Below, one piece after another: positions 3,905 to 5,848 of a DNA stretch of 5,848 nucleotides (positions are counted from its first letter, which is position 1; each line of letters starts with the position of its first letter). The notes beneath the pieces were generated by a model. The model did no database searches, was not told the origin of the DNA, and saw only the letters and a program-made list of their open reading frames with translations. The stretch is from CAVSWN01 sp046728115 (lineage in GTDB: Bacteria; Acidobacteriota; Vicinamibacteria; Vicinamibacterales; CAVVIG01), in the NCBI GenBank assembly GCA_046728115.1, contig JBKPDW010000540.1, forward strand, positions 1-5,848. The letters are read 5' to 3'. A program made the position numbers and the translations under genes.

Positions 3905-5848
3905 ATGGATCGCTGGGATCGGATCGAGAACGCTTGTCACGGCGCGCGCGATCTGCGCGGCGAAGCACGCGAGCGCTTTCTCGACGAGCGCTGCGGGTCG
4001 GATCAGGGGATGCGCCGGGACGTCGAGGCGTTGCTCGAACAGGACGAGACTCCCGGTAGCGTCCTGAATCGGCCAGCGGTGCACGTGGCCGCCAACGGGC
4101 CCTCACTGCCCGGACGTCCCGCCATGCTGACCGGGCGCTCGGTTGGATCCTACGAGATTCTCGACCCCATCGGATCGGGAGGGATGGGAGACGTCTATCG
4201 CGCCCGCGATACGACGCTGAAGCGCGAGGTGGCGCTCAAGGTCCTGCCCACGGTGTTCGCCCTCGATCCCGATCGCCTAGCCCGGTTCCGGCGCGAGGCG
4301 GAGTTGCTGGCCGCGCTCAATCATCCCAACATTGCGGCCATCTACGGGGTCGCAGAATCGGAGGGCGTGCGGGCGCTGGTCTTGGAGCTGGTCGAGGGCC
4401 CGACGCTGGCCGATCGCCTCGCTCACCGACCGATTCCCCTCGACGAGGCGGTCCCGATCGCCCGCCAGATCGTCGCGGCGCTCGAAGCGGCCCACGAATG
4501 CGGCATCGTGCATCGGGATCTGAAGCCGGCCAATATCAAGGTGCGGCCCGACGGGACCGTGAAGGTGTTGGACTTCGGGCTGGCCAAGGCGCTCGAGCCC
4601 GGGGTGTCGGCCGGCGGCGATGCGACGGCGTCGCCGACGATCACAAGTCCTGCGGTGACGCGGACGGGCGTGCTGCTCGGTACGGCCGCGTATATGAGTC
4701 CCGAGCAAGCGAAGGGGCGGCCGGCCGACAAACGCAGCGATGTGTGGGCGTTCGGATGCGTCTGCTACGAGATGCTCACCGGGAGACGGGCGTTCGGCGG
4801 CGAGGACGTCAGCGATACCCTGGCGGCCGTCCTGCGCGGCGAGCCGGACTGGACGGCGTGGCCGGACACGGCGCCGCTGCACATTCGGGTGCTCGTCGAA
4901 GGGTGCGTCCGGAAAGATCGCAAAGAACGGATCGCGGACATCTCGACTGCACGGTTCGTGCTGAACGAACGCCGCGCTGTACCGGAGGCCGCTTTGCCGT
5001 CGCGATTCGTAGTACGGCAACGGCCCTGGATACTTCCCGCGGTCGTCGCGGCGATCGCCGCGATCGCCGGCATTGTCGGATGGAGCGTGAGGCCGTCAGG
5101 CAATGAAATCGTCACCGGCATCACGCGGTTCTCCATACCACTGAGCGAGAACCAGCAGTTCACGAATCCCGGCCGGCCATTGCTGGCCATTTCACCCGAC
5201 GGGACGCAGGTAGTGTACGTCGCGAATCGGCGCTTGTATCTCCGTCCGAGGTCGGAACCCGAGGCAAGGCCGATTGCAGGGACTGAGGGCTCTGCAGGAG
5301 TAGCGAGCCCGGTCTTCTCGCCAGACGGCCAGTCCATCGCGTTCTGGTCGGCGGCTGATCGAACGCTGAAGAGGATTGCTGTGAGTGGAGGCACAGCCGT
5401 GACGATCTGCCCGGCGGATCCCGTCTGGGGCGTTACGTGGGGAACCGACGGGATTCTGTTCGGTCAGGATACGAAGGGAATCATGCGGGTCCCGGCGGAG
5501 GGCGGCACGCCGGAGGTGCTCGTTGAGATGAAGAGCCGAGAGGTGGCGTTCGGTCCACAGTCGCTTCCCGGCGGTCGAGGGACGCTTTTTACAGTTGTCA
5601 CGCCACGTCCTGGGCTTGGCCGGGCCGCCGCACGAATCGTCGTGCAGACCGGGGGCAGCAACGAACCACAAACGCTGATCGAAGGTGGAAGTAGCGCTCG
5701 ATACTTGCCAGAGATCGGGCGGATTGTATACGCGGACGAGGGAAGACTCTTCGCAGTCGCCTTCGATCTTCAGAAGTTGAAGGTCATGAGCGAGCCGGTG
5801 CCAGTTCTCGAGGGCGTCGCTCGAGCGGGCCCGGCCGTTGCTCACTTC
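3905..5848 (+). CDS. Membrane-anchored Hanks-type Ser/Thr protein kinase with extracytoplasmic beta-propeller (3' partial)
   Basis: The frame is open for 648 residues from the ATG at 3905 to the right edge. The N-terminus MDRWDRIENA and the helical leader up to about residue 45 are typical of acidobacterial kinases and fix the start, although the ribosome-binding site is weak. The kinase domain is at about 83-355. It has the glycine loop GSGGMGDV (90-97), ATP-binding Lys112 in VALK, helix-C Glu131, catalytic loop HRDLKPAN (203-210; Asp205, Asn210), DFG (223-225), a long Ser/Thr-rich activation segment (about 229-258), YMSPEQ (263-268) and SDVWAFG (278-284). All key residues are present, so it should be active; HRD marks an RD kinase regulated by activation-loop phosphorylation. 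A single membrane segment (about 375-394) precedes beta-propeller blades of the TolB/WD40-like kind: ISPDGTQVVYVA (429-440), FSPDGQSIAFWS (471-482) and a weaker blade near 510-520. The kinase would face the cytoplasm and the propeller the periplasm, as a sensor or docking platform. Substrate and signal are unknown. Confidence 0.92.
   Translation, partial: MDRWDRIENACHGARDLRGEARERFLDERCGSDQGMRRDVEALLEQDETPGSVLNRPAVHVAANGPSLPGRPAMLTGRSVGSYEILDPIGSGGMGDVYRARDTTLKREVALKVLPTVFALDPDRLARFRREAELLAALNHPNIAAIYGVAESEGVRALVLELVEGPTLADRLAHRPIPLDEAVPIARQIVAALEAAHECGIVHRDLKPANIKVRPDGTVKVLDFGLAKALEPGVSAGGDATASPTITSPAVTRTGVLLGTAAYMSPEQAKGRPADKRSDVWAFGCVCYEMLTGRRAFGGEDVSDTLAAVLRGEPDWTAWPDTAPLHIRVLVEGCVRKDRKERIADISTARFVLNERRAVPEAALPSRFVVRQRPWILPAVVAAIAAIAGIVGWSVRPSGNEIVTGITRFSIPLSENQQFTNPGRPLLAISPDGTQVVYVANRRLYLRPRSEPEARPIAGTEGSAGVASPVFSPDGQSIAFWSAADRTLKRIAVSGGTAVTICPADPVWGVTWGTDGILFGQDTKGIMRVPAEGGTPEVLVEMKSREVAFGPQSLPGGRGTLFTVVTPRPGLGRAAARIVVQTGGSNEPQTLIEGGSSARYLPEIGRIVYADEGRLFAVAFDLQKLKVMSEPVPVLEGVARAGPAVAHF

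Noticed and set aside
4277..5020. Minus-strand open frame (247 codons) opposite the kinase
   Set aside because: It is antisense to the kinase domain, has Arg/His-rich low-complexity content, and the plus strand carries every kinase motif in one frame.
5050..5070. Tandem GCGATCGCC repeat
   Set aside because: It encodes the AAIAAIAG part of the kinase membrane segment and is explained by codon choice for Ala and Ile.
5192..5845. Minus-strand open frame (217 codons) opposite the propeller
   Set aside because: No family motif, and the plus-strand frame shows repeated SPDG propeller blades across the same bases.

Overview
The window looks like a chromosomal segment of a high-GC soil or environmental bacterium, most likely Acidobacteriota (Vicinamibacteria-like). 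This is inferred from the gene types, not from a marker gene. The main clues are a Hanks-type Ser/Thr kinase with a short N-terminal helical leader, one membrane segment and an extracytoplasmic beta-propeller, and beside it a remnant of an ECF sigma factor of the kind that often accompanies such kinases in that phylum.

Layout from left to right. (1) 3-1148 (+) is the C-terminal part of a ClC-type chloride channel/transporter with two cytoplasmic CBS domains; its 5' end lies outside the window. (2) 1183-1638 (-) is a MarR-family winged-helix repressor, convergent with the ClC gene. A 12-bp perfect palindrome lies just upstream of its start. (3) 3498 down to 1698 (-) is a compact cluster of three genes with 4-base start/stop overlaps (ATGA, then GTGA). 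It holds a 74-aa Cys-motif protein, a 59-aa protein and a 467-aa putative glycoside-hydrolase-like TIM-barrel protein that appears to be interrupted by a beta-rich module of about 95 residues. The two small genes are clearly lower in GC than the flanks. (4) 3561-3771 (-) is a frameshifted and truncated ECF sigma-factor gene. (5) 3772-3904 is a divergent intergenic region with three inverted repeats. (6) 3905-5848 (+) is the Ser/Thr kinase, complete at its 5' end and running off the right edge.

How the parts may work together: the sigma remnant and kinase look like a decayed regulatory pair arranged head to head. The three-gene cluster lies directly downstream of the sigma remnant on the same strand and may have arrived by the event that removed the sigma C-terminus. 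MarR lies 59 bp downstream of the hydrolase-like gene on the same strand, so read-through is possible, but it has enough upstream sequence for its own promoter. No tRNA, rRNA, CRISPR array, insertion sequence or convincing intrinsic terminator was seen.

The least ordinary parts are the coupled three-gene cluster, the module inserted in the hydrolase-like barrel, and the broken sigma gene at the edge of a low-GC patch.
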